A stretch of DNA of 64,000 nucleotides, taken from the NCBI GenBank assembly GCA_022316685.1, contig JAKJHU010000053.1, forward strand, positions 2,845,636 to 2,909,635. The letters are read 5' to 3'. The DNA is from Progne subis subis (Eukaryota > Chordata > Aves > Passeriformes > Hirundinidae). Made by a program: the position numbers and the translations under genes. The notes under the pieces were generated by a model. That model worked only from the letters and a program-made list of their open reading frames with translations, searched no databases and was not told where the DNA came from. Positions 27,421 to 40,355 of this stretch are shown here, in pieces. Within the stretch, counting starts at the first letter, position 1. Each line of letters starts with the position of its first letter.

Positions 27421-28639
27421 CCAGCCTCTCTGTGCCACCAGACAGACAGATTACACTGCTCCCTCCGTGCCCAGCTTGATTCTGATCCAAAGATAGGAGC
27501 AATATACTGTCTTCAACAGACTTCAAAGCTCTTTTTCCCCTCACTGCTGCTCAGTGCCTCCCAGGGCTGCAGGGCAGATGGGGCTGTGCAGGTCTGGCTG
27601 CTCCACGGGAATCTCGTGCCCTCGGGGCTCCTGGACACCTCTTTCATCTCACAGGCACCTCCCCACCCACAGCCTGCCTGGAGTTATGAATGGAGAAACC
27701 CTGGCTGCTGCCCAGGCTCCCCTTTTCAATGGAGCTTTTCCTCCCTGGGGACACTGACCTATCAAACCAAGCAAGAGACGCAGCTCCTTTAAGACATCCA
27801 TTTCACCCTCACTGCCACAGCGGCCTTGGGGACTCAGCAGATCACCTGGGCTGCAGCTGCAAGACTACTGTGGTACAAAAGGCACCACCTCTCCTGTTTT
27901 CCCTGGCACACAGCAGCTCTGGAGCAAGGACTGCTGTGAGAAAGCTCAGCTGCCTCCAGCCAGACCCACGAGGGAAGCCCACAGCTGGAGGGAGCCAGCA
28001 GCGAGGACCCAACACTCAAACCCAGAAAATACAAACTATGCTACCCCACACATTTCAAAATATGATCACAGCAAGCTGAAGGAGGTCCTTGCAGTGGCTT
28101 AGGGGTGACTGTGTCTCTCTCACCTCTTCAGCCCCAGAAGTAATCTGCCTTCCTACTGCTGACTGTCACACCCCTCTGCCTCATGCTAGTCCTACCTGGA
28201 GACAACAGGGACAGATATGGCTTTCACCTATGATTCCCCTGCCTTTCCTGGTACTTGCCCTTCAGAAAAAGGAAAGGCTGGCTGGCAGATTCCTGTGAGA
28301 AAGGAGCTGCACGAGAGAGCAAACAGACCTTTATTATTTGTTTATTGATTTATTCTCCAGGAGGATGTAACACCCGGCCCTCGGCAGCAAATGCCCTTGT
28401 AACTCTGCACTGCAGTGACAAGTTGGCCAAACAAACGCTTTTCTGCGTCAGAAAACAAAGACTGTCAGCAGAGCAGATCAGGGCTTCTCCGCTCTTACTT
28501 TTAATTACTACTTCCTCACACAGAGGATTTAATCTCTTCTTCTGCTGGAAGCTCAAAGTGCCCTATTCAGCCTATTTCACAGCTGTGACTACTGAGGTCA
28601 CCCTGGGTCAGGACACCTCTCTCTGCAGCATAATAGTGC

Positions 28640-28912
28640 CTGGTCCCCGAAGTGGACATCCCACGCCGTGCATCTGCTGCTGCAGATGAACTGGTGTCAG
28701 GAGGAGGAGCGCGGCCACCGCCGCGGCCCCGCCGGGGAGGGGGCAAAGGCAAACGCTACCCAGAGAGCCCCAGACAAAAGATGCTCCTCCGGCCTTTTGT
28801 GGAGCTCTCAAATGCGGTCAAAGGTTACATTTTACAGCTGTTCCAGCCTCCAATAAGCGTAACCCGCCTATCTTAATACTTAATTGCATTGCTAAGCTGC
28901 TGATAAACTAGG
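28640..28912. promoter_or_regulatory. Candidate regulatory element: CpG-dense patch beside an AT-rich block
   Basis: A CpG-dense patch (about 28707-28745, GCGCGGCCACCGCCGCGGCC) is followed by a stretch with TCAAAGGTTACA (28819-28830), a CCAAT box (28850-28854) and TTAATACTTAATTGCATTG (about 28873-28891). Small orphan CpG islands next to homeodomain-type sites are typical of developmental enhancers. Weak open frames cross it on both strands but have no recognisable domain. Conservation is untested. Confidence 0.3.
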
Positions 28913-29289
28913 ACGGCACACAACAAATACACAGGGCCAAACAGATCCCCAGGGAAAGTTTGTGGGAACAGAGGGAGTTGCACCAAACAATGAACTGGGA
29001 ACACGGGGAGTTGCAGCAGACAATGAATCCACTTTATGTGTTTTAGAAACTTGGTTACCTTCAATAAAAGCTGCAGCATGGATGCTGCACATTTGCTAGC
29101 TAATATCTCTCCGAAAAGGCCGCCGGTGTTTACAAAAGAAGGGCACAGTGCAAATGCCCACGGGAGAGGACGAGCACGTGCCGCACCACGCGTGTGCCCA
29201 TCAGGAAACCGTGTTGAGCTAATCCCCTCCCCACAGAGCCACCACGGCTCCAGCCCTGGAGAACACGGCCTTAAATCAACGCTCTTATC

Positions 29290-29545
29290 TCACAAAAGGA
29301 ATTTAAGTGCAACGCTTTGAAAGTCACTTTCTCCCGGCCATATGGCATCCTCGAGCCTGGTCGTGCAGGAGCGGCGTTCATTTGCATGCGCAAGAGACAA
29401 ATCTGGCTCTTGCATTGCGGGAGTGATAACAGGGCGAGGGGTAAAATTTAGCACTGTTTGGGTTTCTGCACTAAATCTTTGCCGAGGCGAATTTCTCTCA
29501 CCTCTCACGCCAAGTGCCAAACGCTGAAGTAGCCTCAGGAGAGCT
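29290..29545. promoter_or_regulatory. Candidate regulatory element with an octamer (ATTTGCAT) motif
   Basis: A perfect octamer ATTTGCAT (29380-29387, POU-factor site) lies in a compact, CpG-containing, repeat-free block with further TGCATTGCG (29410-29418) and GTGATAACAGGG elements. The mixed composition, without repeats or a credible reading frame, suggests a constrained non-coding element. This is inference from sequence texture only. Confidence 0.28.
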
Positions 29546-32324
29546 CGCCCTCGATGGCAGGCTGTGCCATAAGTGAGGTGCATTGGTATAGGGTATAGGT
29601 AAAAGAGAAGTCTGAGACAAAACCCATGATCTGAACCCAAAGCTGGCAATGTCTACACCCACATTAAAGCAAACAGGAACAGGCTGAAATTACAGGGATA
29701 TAAACAGCACTGAACACAAACTTCAAGACAGCAAATTCACAGACATTCGCACATTTAACTTCCTGATAGGGAGGTATTTTGAAAACTCATGTTGCTGAGC
29801 TGCTCCATGACGTGAAGGGGTGGGGGATCTTGGGATTCAGCACAAGGAGGAGCCAACAAAGCTGCTAACACTTCAACATAAGCCTCTCCAGCAGGTCTCT
29901 GTGCCAGGCATTATGCAGGATGGCAAGATTTTTGTTTTGCCGAGGCAGTGCCGTATGGGCAATCTGGTTTGCCTTATCAGCGAGCCAAGCGAGAGAAGAG
30001 AAGTGTTCTTCCCCACCATTTGTTTAAATTTCCCTCGTTCCCCCAGATAAAGCTGCATACTTTTGTAAAAATATCTACAAATGTAATAACATAATGGGCT
30101 TGTCATCGGTTTCCACATTTGGCATTGAAAATCTGCAAAGCCTGGAAAGAAAGAGAATTCCTAACAGTTACTGCTGCTGAAGAGCTAAAAACAGGGTCTG
30201 GATCCAGGTGATGGAGCACACAACCACCAAAACGCCTTTCCATGTCCAGCACCTACTCTTACACAACTGCAAATTGTTCCTTTCTTGGCCCCACTGAAAT
30301 AATGCAAGAAGGTTATTTCATCACTTCTTTTTGATGGGTCTCATCTCCCCTCTTTGGGGTATCTAACATCCGCTATTGCTGTGAATTGATTTTATTTTGC
30401 AGCTCAGTGCAGAAGATGCTGCAGACAGCCACAAGCCCTGGCAATTAATTTGGAGCCACACAAATCTCCTTGCATGGCAAGATGGAACCACCCTCAGCAC
30501 AACGCTTTGCATCAATGTACCACAGTTTGCCCTCTCCAAGGCTGTTTCTTCGGCATCTCTGCCCAGTATCCATCTCAGTGAGATTATCCCTGGGAACACA
30601 TGAAAGCAGAGCAGCCCGGTTTTATGGCTGTGCCGAGCCCTCAGAGGAGGGCTTGGTGTATTTAGAGATCCATGGCTGCGCCCCCCCAGGGGGATGTGGA
30701 AGGAGGCAGTCTCTTAGCAACACCCAGTGCCTATCACAGGTAACTGTCATTAACAGCAGCAGCGGGGCTGCGCCGTGCCGAGCACCCTCCACCGTGCCCT
30801 GGACAACCGAGATCTACAGGCACAAATGCTCTGTGGGCACTGCCAGGGGAGGGATGTGCAAGCCCTTGTCAGGATGACACAGACAGCACTGAAATACTGA
30901 TTTGCTTAAAAGAAATGAGGATTTGATTGTATTAGAGGGAGAAGCATATCCCCTACAATAAGGACTGACTTCTCCTTTGTCAGTAATCCCTCTCTCCAAG
31001 ACACTTAATACAAATCTTACTGGAAGGGAAGAAGTCCCACCCCACACTGAGACAATGCAGCTCTAAATTTTAACTTAAACCATCACAAGCCTGTAAAGCT
31101 GATCTTTAAGACAATGTGTGTGGCCAAGCTACGGGCTCTGGCAAAACTGATGTCCTGCTATTCGCACAATATGGATTCACAACCCAATTCTCTTGCTCTA
31201 AGATAAGGAAAACATTTCTCCAGATCACTTACCTTTATTTGCTGCAGGAGAGAACAGCTTCTCAGAACCTACAGAAGCCTGAAAAAGGAAGAGAAAGAGA
31301 GGGTGAATAATCCTGAAGGAGAAATTTGGAAGGTTTGCTCACAAAAAACACAGCTCATAAAACAAGTGGGTTATCTGGAGACCTGCAGTTGCGCATTGCA
31401 CCTGGAGGGTGCAATGTTGTGCCATTAAAAAACGAGCATGCATCCTAGGAGATGAAAGCCAAGCAAGAGGACTGTCCTGATCTCACCCAACTGTATCCTC
31501 CTGTCACGTTTATTTAGGCAGCCATGCAATGCACAGCTATTTTATCCATGATTCCTCATATAAAAACAAAACCAGTGAAACTGCTATCAAGCTGAAGGAA
31601 AAAAAAAACAAAACCAAAAACCAAACCAAAACACATTTCAAAGGCTCTCTCACTGAAAATAAGCTCAGTTCTTGCTGAACATGCAAAATGTAGTTTGTGT
31701 ACTGGAAACACAAGTTGCAACTGAACACATCTGTATGAAGGAGGGTGTTGTTTAATATTATGCCAAATGGTAGGTACATGCTGCTATGCACTTAGTTGAA
31801 TGTGAAATAAAACGACTTCCTCCTGGAAGAAGCCCGTATCCTTGCAGACTGGGTTGCACTATGCTGTCTGAACTCCACAGCAGTGTATTTGTGCTCCTCA
31901 CAGCTCTGGGAAATAGTTAAAGAAATCCAATTAACCTAAACCTTGTAAACAGCTTCATGATAATCAGGGTCACTGGGTTACAGACAAGATGATAACGACA
32001 GACAGGGAAAAAAAGTCCATTCATCGTAAATAAAGCTTTTATGAGTTAATTTGATGGCTTCCTTTCCTCCCCCCACTGATATCAGTCAACCGATTTCAGC
32101 ATAAGCTTTTCCTCCTCGCTATCTGATAAAATAGCAAGCAGCCTCTCCATAATCAAAACTGGTCTGGGAGCAGGAGCACGATCAACGTTACTACCATCTA
32201 CAAGAAAGTATCATCAACGTGTTGGCACTGACTGCTGCATGAATAAAATGGGGTGAAGTACAAAGCTGACGAGCAAAAAATACTGAAAGTGAAAAAAGCC
32301 TTTTTCCCCTGGCTCTGCTTTAAA

Positions 32325-32465
32325 AACAATTAATTAATTCAACACATGGCTGAACTAAGTTGATTTTATTTTTGATGTTATTGATTTTATTCGAAGGTGC
32401 CTTGGGAGATTTACATGATAAAGGGCACTACAAATCGTATTACACTGCTATATATTTTAAATGAC
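32325..32465. promoter_or_regulatory. Candidate regulatory element with repeated TGATTTTAT motifs
   Basis: An AATTAATTAATTC stretch (about 32328-32340) is followed by TGATTTTAT at 32361-32369 and again at 32382-32390, a spacing of 21 bp or two helical turns, and then CAAATCGTATTACACTGC. TGATTTAT-like sites bind PBX-HOX pairs, and these differ by one extra T. No repeat or credible reading frame is present. Confidence 0.27.
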
Positions 32466-33088
32466 GACTCAGAAGGAAAAAAACAAATAGTAAAATGCAA
32501 GAAGTTCTGCATGAGGTATAGTAAGAAGCAAGAGTGATCCATTAATGTTACTTCTAAGAAAAGTAGCACTGCAAGCACTGAATGTCTTACTTAATGCAGA
32601 TGTGTAAAAAAGAGAGGGAAAACAACATGAAAAATAGGTTGAGGTTGAGACACATAAGAAAAAAATTCTGAATTATGTCCACGACAAAGCTGCACGTGTA
32701 GCTGTGGCATGTATGATCATTACACAGCTCAGCAAAAAAGATCCTAAAATTTTGGGAAAATCAGTTACCTGCACGATCCCTTCACTGCATGGATTAAAAA
32801 GAGGAAGAACCAGGATTAAACAACGTTTTGCCTAGGCTGGTTTGCAAAGAAAGTCTAACAGCGTCACACAGCAGCAACAACAGTGGTGCATAAAACGTTT
32901 GACAGCCAACTCCGAATTTACAACCCATTGTTAGGAGATTTTTCACTTATAATCAACACCAAGTCACCACGGACTCAGAACACATCTGCAGGCTCTGGGA
33001 ACTCACCCACGCTAACAGCTCCCACAAAGCCAGGGCCTACTCTCAAAGCACTCCGCAAGCACTCGGACACGTGGCAGGTGGATAAATA

Positions 33089-33172
33089 AGATTCCCCCAT
33101 TTTACAGGCAATGAAACTTCGGCGTGGCTTGCACTAAAGCCCCAGCAGTAAATCGGCCGCTGAGCCACAAAT
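33089..33172 (-). mobile_element. MIR-like SINE core remnant
   Basis: TTCCCCCATTTTACAGGCAA followed by TGAAACTTCGGCGTGGCTTG, then AGCAGTAAATCGGCCGCTGA, tracks the reverse-oriented MIR consensus (CCCCATTTTACAGATGAGGA, ACTTGCCC, AGCTAGTAAGTGGCAGAGCC). Several CpG sites remain within it. It lies at the edge of a GC-rich block. Confidence 0.55.
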
Positions 33173-33430
33173 CCTAAGTGGCGGGTCCGGATGCCGGGGT
33201 GTGCAGCCCTCCAGAGGAGCCCGCTCGGGACAGGAGAGCCCTTCCTGGGGAGCCACCACGGGGGCAGGAGCTGCTCTGCCCATGGCAGCCACCCCAGCTG
33301 GGAGCAGCTTTGTGCTTCCCCTGCTCCGGAGAGTCTGGTCTGACGGCCCCCACGCTGCGGCAGCCGCCAGCTCACTCCCTTCTGTGCACCTCGGTACCGC
33401 GGGCTCAGGGCAGCCTGGCAGCGCTCAGCC
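33115..33430. promoter_or_regulatory. GC-rich, CpG-island-like block inside the intron
   Basis: The block is GC-rich with CpG at many positions (GGCCGC, GGCGGGTCCGGATGCCG, CACGCTGCGGCAGCCGCC, GGTACCGCGGG). It could be an orphan CpG island, an enhancer or an alternative promoter. A plus-strand frame (33178-33684, 168 codons) and a second plus-strand frame overlap it, but neither has a domain I recognise, and open frames are expected where stop codons are rare. Confidence 0.25.
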
Positions 33431-36400
33431 AGGAGCTAAAGATCCCCGTGCTACAGGTCCACACTACAGAAAACCCATGCTTAAGGAAGTCAAGCCAGAA
33501 AATTCATTTTAAAGACAAAGTAAAACACCCGGATTATTGCTCAGTCTTCTGCTATCAGCATGTGCCACCGCCTTCCACAGAGTCAACATTTACAGAGCAG
33601 CGTTTTCAACATCGCAGCTTCAGCTCACAGACACAAACCTTCACACCTAGAGTTTACGGTAACTTTTGCTCTCGCTTCTGGTGATTTCTAGCTCCAGATC
33701 TGAGCAGTTTTTGGCATGAGCACCATTCTGAAACAGTGAATGCCTGTGCTATAGGATATTCTGCGAGCTGCTGTAAAGGCAGGAGGGAAGCTGGGGGAGG
33801 AAGAGCCTGAATACATCATTCAACCCTATCAGTCACCCTTTAAAGAAAGCGTACAATAAAACCTATGTGTCTGAGGGAGCCCACTAATGAGTGAAAAAAT
33901 CCAGCAAACCAACACATCTGCTAAAACAAGTCCCCTCCCAAATACTGCTGTTCCAAGCAAATCCTTTGCATATGTTTAAGAAGGGATTTAAAAATATTAT
34001 TAATAAAGTGGAATTCTTCCCTTGTGAACAAAACCAGGCATTTGGAGTCCTTTATGCAGAGTTCAAGCCCTTACAGGAAATCACATGAACTTTGATTGCA
34101 AAACGAAACTAAAATTTTCCTTTTTATTCCCCCCCCCTCTTGCTGCCTCCCGCCTGTCTCCATCTGAAAGACCATCTCACAAACCCCTCAAGTCCCTTTT
34201 TGTTACTGCATAAGGCAGCAAGACCTGCCCAGCCTGAAGCTCACAGACAGGAGACACCTCCACCTTCCCTGTTCACTGGCTGCTCATCTCCCTTACCCCA
34301 GAGCACAGCCTGCAGCCACAGAACCCACCACAGGCTTGTGTTCCGAAAAATGCTGCTTGCATGGTCCCACCCTCGTCCCCAGTAACAACCGTGGCACTTG
34401 AAGCATATCTGACATTTGTCCCCAGAGCAGCAGTTTCTGAGGTACCCTCACGTTGCTGAAACCTCTAAGATGCAGCACTCTTTCGAAGATACCAAACCTT
34501 CCAGGTCCCCTTTGTGGCTTATTCAGTGAAGCCACCAATCCTTTGTCACCTTTTAATTTTCTTTCTTTTCTAATCTAAAGGGGAAAATGCCTCCACCCAG
34601 TTCTGTGACAGCTTGAAACCAAGCTGAATACACTGCAGAGGAAAATAACATTTCTGCCCTTTTCTGCTTTGCGGAGAGCAAGCAGAGGAGTGGTGCTGCA
34701 GTCCCTCCCCCTTCCTCCCCTTGAACCCAGCACACATAAACACTGATTCAATTTTCAGCACTAAAAGCTCAGCAAAGGCAGCTTTTTCCTCAAATGTGAG
34801 GTGGTAACCACAAAGGATGTAGCACACCCTCTCCTCTGAAGGTGAGCAGTGAGGCATAATGAAGTCCATGCCTCCATCCATCCTGGTTCCCACTAACCCA
34901 AGGCAGCTGAAAGGTGCAAGAGCTCTTGCAGATTAATAATTTAATGATTATATATAAAAGAACAACATCATCTGACAAAGACAGCGCTATAAATTACATC
35001 AGGCCTCACAGTAATTACTCCTTTTTTCCGCCCTTCATCCGTAGCCTATAAATGGCTAACAGGAATAGAACTGTTCCTTATCACCAACAACAGAGGCTCT
35101 GTGGACCTTCACACCATCTCCTGGAGCACCAAATACCAGATCCAAGCCTGATACTCCATGAGCCGGATAGCAAGACACTGGGAAACTGCTAATAAGGCTG
35201 CAGTTGCGGTTCATAAGGAACAAGCAGAGTAGTGTTAGGGACCTGGTATGTATGTCATGTACAGGGCAAAAGCCAAGCATTCCCTCCAAATGAGTCCAGT
35301 ACGGTAGGCAGAAGAAGGAGACAGTAAAATACAGTTTAAGTTTTCAATCTGGATGGCTGCCTATCGACTAGACAGCCAAGAGCCAGTCTCAAGAGAGACA
35401 GTTTGCACAATTACTGAACTTAGCAAGCACTAAAAAGCTCACAAGAAAACCCTTCTCTGGGAGATTTCCAAACTAGAAGTGCTGGATATGCTTAGAGAAA
35501 GTTTTAGCATAAAGCACGGACACTACCTGAAAATTTCGGATCAATTTTCATTCTTTCCTTTGATCTGTCTCCGCTGCTTTTACCAACCACTCCAATGCCA
35601 CTTGATCGCTTGTCCAGCAAAGAATTTCAGCACGTCAGTACTGCTTTACTACTCTGCAGTTCACTCTGCAAGTCATTCATACCAGACCCCTCATGCAGTA
35701 ATATGAGAACAATAACTAAAACAGGAAGGTATTGTTTGGGCTGTGATTCGTCTGTAGGAAATGGAAATTGATACATATGGAAAGGTGCAAGAGAAGCCTA
35801 GAAATAGCACACATGCACACAAAAAACCTGAAGTAAAAATCCCCCTTAAGACCAACAAAGCATTCTACACATTTCAGGATACAGAAGCAACCCATGGATA
35901 ACACTGCCTGTATTGTGTGAGGGGACGTTTCAAGGTAGCCTACGGTCTTTCCAAAAACTGCATTGTTTTTGGAGACAAACCATAGCTCAGTTAGGAAGAC
36001 AAAAGAAAAGTTAGATCTGCAATTCAGTCATTTTTGTGAACCTTCTAGGAATATCCAGTTTAGTGGTACACAGCTGGCTGGGACACAGCACAGCCCAGCT
36101 GTGTGAGGGATTAAGAAACAAGAGGGAACAGGACTTCTACAAATCCACACTGTGATTATCTTCCCACAGAATTTATAGACTGGGCTTCCAAGAGGGCTCA
36201 GCACTCAGCAGCTGCCTTTGGGGCATCACCTTGACTGGAGCTACTGGGTATTGAGCATTTCCAAAAAATCTATTTAGACCTGAATGGTTGTTCTGAAAAA
36301 TGTGGTTACAGCTGATAGTTGGGATAATTTATGAAATTCTGTCTGTTGGCCTCCAGTGCAAATAAGGACTAATAATAAATAATATTCCCCAAGCAAGAAT

Positions 36401-38329
36401 GAATCTCCACCTTTCTAGTAACAAACCTAAAAATACAGTTGTACTTTCAGTTATACCATACCACATCACAGTGAAACACGCAGCACAGACACCCCAAACG
36501 AGCAACTACTTATTGAAATGGCCATGCCTTAAATGCCACATATCAGGCCATCTCTGAGACGTAGTGATGGGTCTTCTGTATCTTTCATGAGTTTACTCTA
36601 CAGAATGCTCACTAGAAACAAAATGTTTCTTGGACTGTACTTCCATACAATGCACTTGTTTAGGTTCCCACCTTACATTCATTTAGCACACACATATTCA
36701 GTACTGCTCTGCTCCTGGAAGGGACTGTCACCATGCACTTGCCTCTTTGTCACTTTTTTTCCCAGGAATGCTCATTTCTCTCAGCAGTTTATATAACCAT
36801 GGCTGTTTTTCGCAACAGCCCCTTTGAGAAGCTAGCACAAGCCTGGGAACACAGATTAAATTAGGCCATAGAGAGCCTAGAAGCAGAGATCACTGGTCCT
36901 AATTCACCACTGAATTATGCTAACTACACAATGGCCAATGGATTGGGAGGCAATGTGGACGAGGACTGGAAGGCACTGAAGGAAATGCTGTGTAGAGTCT
37001 GACTCAGTGCAGGACAGTGAGGAACCAAGCTCATTGCTCCTCCACAAGTTTGACATCTTGTCTTGGTCCTCTTTTGACATAACAGTGAGAAGCTTAGATT
37101 AACAATGTTTTGAACCCCGAGCATGTTCCTCATCATTTTACAACCATTGTGGGACTGAACAAACTAGTTTAAATCCAGCAGCAGCAGTAATTCTTAAACA
37201 TACACTGCTGTGGTGTGTTGCTTATTGCACAGATGTGGCCTCTCCCTGTGACAAAGGGTGACTGAATCCTCTGACACAGAGGGACATCTGACCTACAGCA
37301 TGTCTGCCATCAGAGCCTCGGGGAACACGCCTGCTAGCTCCTCTTCCCTCTCTCCTCAAACCATCCCCCCAGCCCCTGGGGAATGGCTGCAGCCCGGAGT
37401 TCTCCCCTTCCCATCCCCTCCATTAGCGATGCTTTATGATTCATCTTCCTCTGAGCAGTTGCTGTCTCCCAAAGGAAAAGATCAAACTCCCTCTCCTTCC
37501 CAGCTCAGCTCCAATAAATAAATAAATACATCTACTGAAAAGAAAAAAAATTAGTGAAGGAGGAGAAGGGAGGAAGCTGGGGAGTTCCTGGACTTCACCA
37601 AGGCTCGTCAGACAGCTGCAGAAGGTTCCTCAGCTGTTTCCAGAGACACCAATGAGAAAAGAAAATTTCCAGCTGTCCCGCATTAAAACCAGCCAAAATT
37701 CTTGCTTAATGTTAGTGTGGTTGTGTGTCCTAATTGAAATTAGGGTGCACCTGGTTCTTATCTTAAGCTCTTCCTCCTTCAAACCTCAGCTCCCCAGCCA
37801 CTACCAAATCTACCTTTGCTTTACACTCCTGCTATTTGCCGTTCTAATCAGCACTGATTTCTCCGTAACACATGTTCATGTACTCCTGGGTGTTCTGGTC
37901 TGTGAATGGCATCCAGAGGTCAGTCCTCTCCCTGTGCCACTGGATGAGGCTGCAGCTCTCAGCGTAAGCTGGAGGCAGTGATGTGTCTGTGTTAAAGGCA
38001 ACTGATACACACCACAGACAGAGAAACACAGTTCTCCATGATACACTGAGAAAAGGGCTTTGTGTGGTTTAAAACATCTCAAACACCAGAGCCCTCATGC
38101 CTTTCTCAGACAGCTGACCCCCTCACAAAACAGATCTTTCAGCCTACACTTCCACACTCAAAATTTTTTCGTCGCCCAGACATTTACTTAGGCAAGCCCA
38201 GATTTGATTACTGATTTATCTTTTGCTACAAATATAAGGGAAAAATCTACCTTCAGGTAGGAAAGGTTGGGAATGCTGCGCAACACACCGCTATAGCAGT
38301 TTGTATTATTGTCATTACAGCTTGATCCT

Positions 38330-38455
38330 ATCCAGTCAGCCCATCTATTTGGCGGGGATATGGCTTTTTATTTGCACTAAATCAAAGCGAACGGCGAGTG
38401 CTCTTTGCAGAACTATCTAAAACTTCTTATAATTCAAAAGCTGCACTGTAGGAAG
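38330..38455. promoter_or_regulatory. Candidate regulatory element with E2F-like and TCF/LEF-like sites
   Basis: TTTGGCGGG (38348-38356) resembles an E2F site and ATCAAAG (38381-38387) a TCF/LEF site, within a repeat-free block that also holds TTTTTATTTGCACTAA and CTTATAATTC. The assignment rests on motif texture only. Confidence 0.25.
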
Positions 38456-40071
38456 AGTGATGGGGGAGAGCAGGGACTGTGCTGCGAATGACAGGTGGCA
38501 GACTGTTGTTTGGTACCTACCAAATTACTCTGCTGCTCCCTGGGCTGCCTTGGCATTTCATTATCCCAACTCTCTCCTGGAAGGATGCGGACATAAATTC
38601 ACACCTCATGTCCTGGTTTCCGTCAAACTGAGTAAGAGTGCAAATGCTGGCACCAACTGGGAATGCCAAGCAGGGCTTGGCATGCTAGAACAAACTCTCA
38701 GCTGTGGTCTTTGCCAGCTACCTGCATTTATCATTGTAATGGCCTGCCAGACAGGACTTGGCAAGCGACGGAGGAGGGCGGGAGGAGGAGGGCCAGGCTC
38801 TGCACTGCCAAGCAATTCATTCCTGTAGCTCCTGCCATCACTGTACCAGCAGGGCAACCTTCATTTTATTTTATCTTTTAACCAATTACGTGTCACCCAA
38901 ATCCCACCTGCAGCTTTCTCCAACACAAATGGCTATAAATCACAGTTCAGAGACCAAGAGGGTTTTGCAAGACATTTGATTTCATAAAAAGGTCACTGTC
39001 TGTCTGAGGATTGCTGCAGTTCAAAAACGAACTGAATAACAACCTGCATTGGCAGACAGGGAAGGAGCCGCTTCCATCGTCTGTTGCATGTTGACAGATA
39101 ATATTAGAAAAATTAGAGAGGCCAACAATGGTAGGATCATTAGGATACAGCTGAACCAAAGCGCTGATAAAAATGCGATGAAATATCTCCTCCTCACAAT
39201 TTTTGAAGAAAACATAATCAAATCAACAAAAATGGGAAAATTGCATCAGCACACCAGAAACATTCAACATAACCTCCTCGACAAACAGAATACATGCCTG
39301 TCATCACTGCAGCCTGCTCCAAGCTGCATGGCCATTCCAGAGTTTAACCCCTAGTTTAAACCCCCAGTTTGCTGTTTCTCAGAGCACTACACTGTGCCCT
39401 CAGACCACTCAGCATGGTCTGTTCTCTAGGGGAAACGCTGCATTCTTGTTTTTAATCCATATGCTGGATACATAGCGGACTCTGTATAGAATTTTATGTG
39501 AACCACATCACAGAACAAACACTTAAGGGTGCCCGAAAATCATTTGACAGTGATGCTGTTCTGGACACCCTTAATGTCCATGCCTTTCTTGCAGGTGACA
39601 TGTCTGGCCAGACAGCCCTGACAAACCAGCATCGAGTTCTCTGAAAAGCATCAGGTTAACTGCAGTGAGTACATGAGGCACAGAGAAGATGGCACTGTCC
39701 TCCCAGCCCAGACCACGGCACGTGACACTCGGACATCCCTCTGACATTATTTCCCAGCTGGAAATGCAATCCTGAGGTGGCCTTTTCCTGGGCCTGGGGG
39801 GTCAGGGAGCTTATCAGGAAGGCGGCTCTTGTCTGCTGCCATTGAAACTCGCTGTCTTACCCACAGCAACCTCAAAGGAGCGCCTCTGCAGAAGGCTCTT
39901 TTGTTGTTGTTGTTTCTAATTCACTGCTCCAAAATATTTCTTGGCTGCATCCCAGGGCTGAAGCCTTATCTGCCCATCCCCCCGGCAGACACACAGCAGC
40001 TGCAGAGGCTTATCACAGTTGCCTGTCCACTGAGTTTACAAATTAACACCCTATCGAGGCTGCACGAGGGC

Positions 40072-40081
40072 TGATTAATCA
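40072..40081. promoter_or_regulatory. Palindromic homeodomain-type site TGATTAATCA
   Basis: This perfect 10-bp palindrome has two overlapping TAAT-type cores. It lies inside the candidate retroposed segment, close to GGCCTTTATCACCG, which holds a GATA-like element. On its own it is a weak prediction. Confidence 0.3.
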
Positions 40082-40304
40082 GAGAGAGGCAGTCTGAGGG
40101 CCTTTATCACCGTAAGCGGCTGCTGGGAGAGAAGTCACAAATCTCTCAGGAGGCCAGAGATGCCTTACAAATGAAAGAGCAGGAGGCCAGAGAGGAGGAG
40201 GGCCCAGTGGTAAGGGAAGCAGATATTTTAGAGATACTGGTGGTGGAGGTAATGGAGCAGTGGGAGGTGGGGAGCTGCAGGAAAACGCCAGTACATTATG
40301 ACAG

Positions 40305-40306
<2 letters not shown>

Positions 40307-40353
<47 letters not shown>
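40307..40353 (+). repeat. Run of 47 consecutive A bases
   Basis: This is the longest mononucleotide run in the window. Its exact length is prone to sequencing error and to variation between individuals. The shift to TTAACAGCC after it is abrupt. Confidence 0.97.

Positions 40354-40355
<2 letters not shown>

Larger units (their letters stand above)
27421..40039 (-). other. Long FBRSL1 intron, third part, richest in regulatory-looking blocks
   Basis: No exon was recognised. Blocks at 28.7-28.9, 29.3-29.5, 32.3-32.5, 33.1-33.4 and 38.3-38.45 kb are listed separately. The sequence between them is plain single-copy DNA in which I see nothing specific, including 30.0-32.0 kb and 33.7-38.3 kb, apart from a 10-bp inverted repeat with two CAGCTG E-boxes at 36068-36104. 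Confidence 0.5.
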
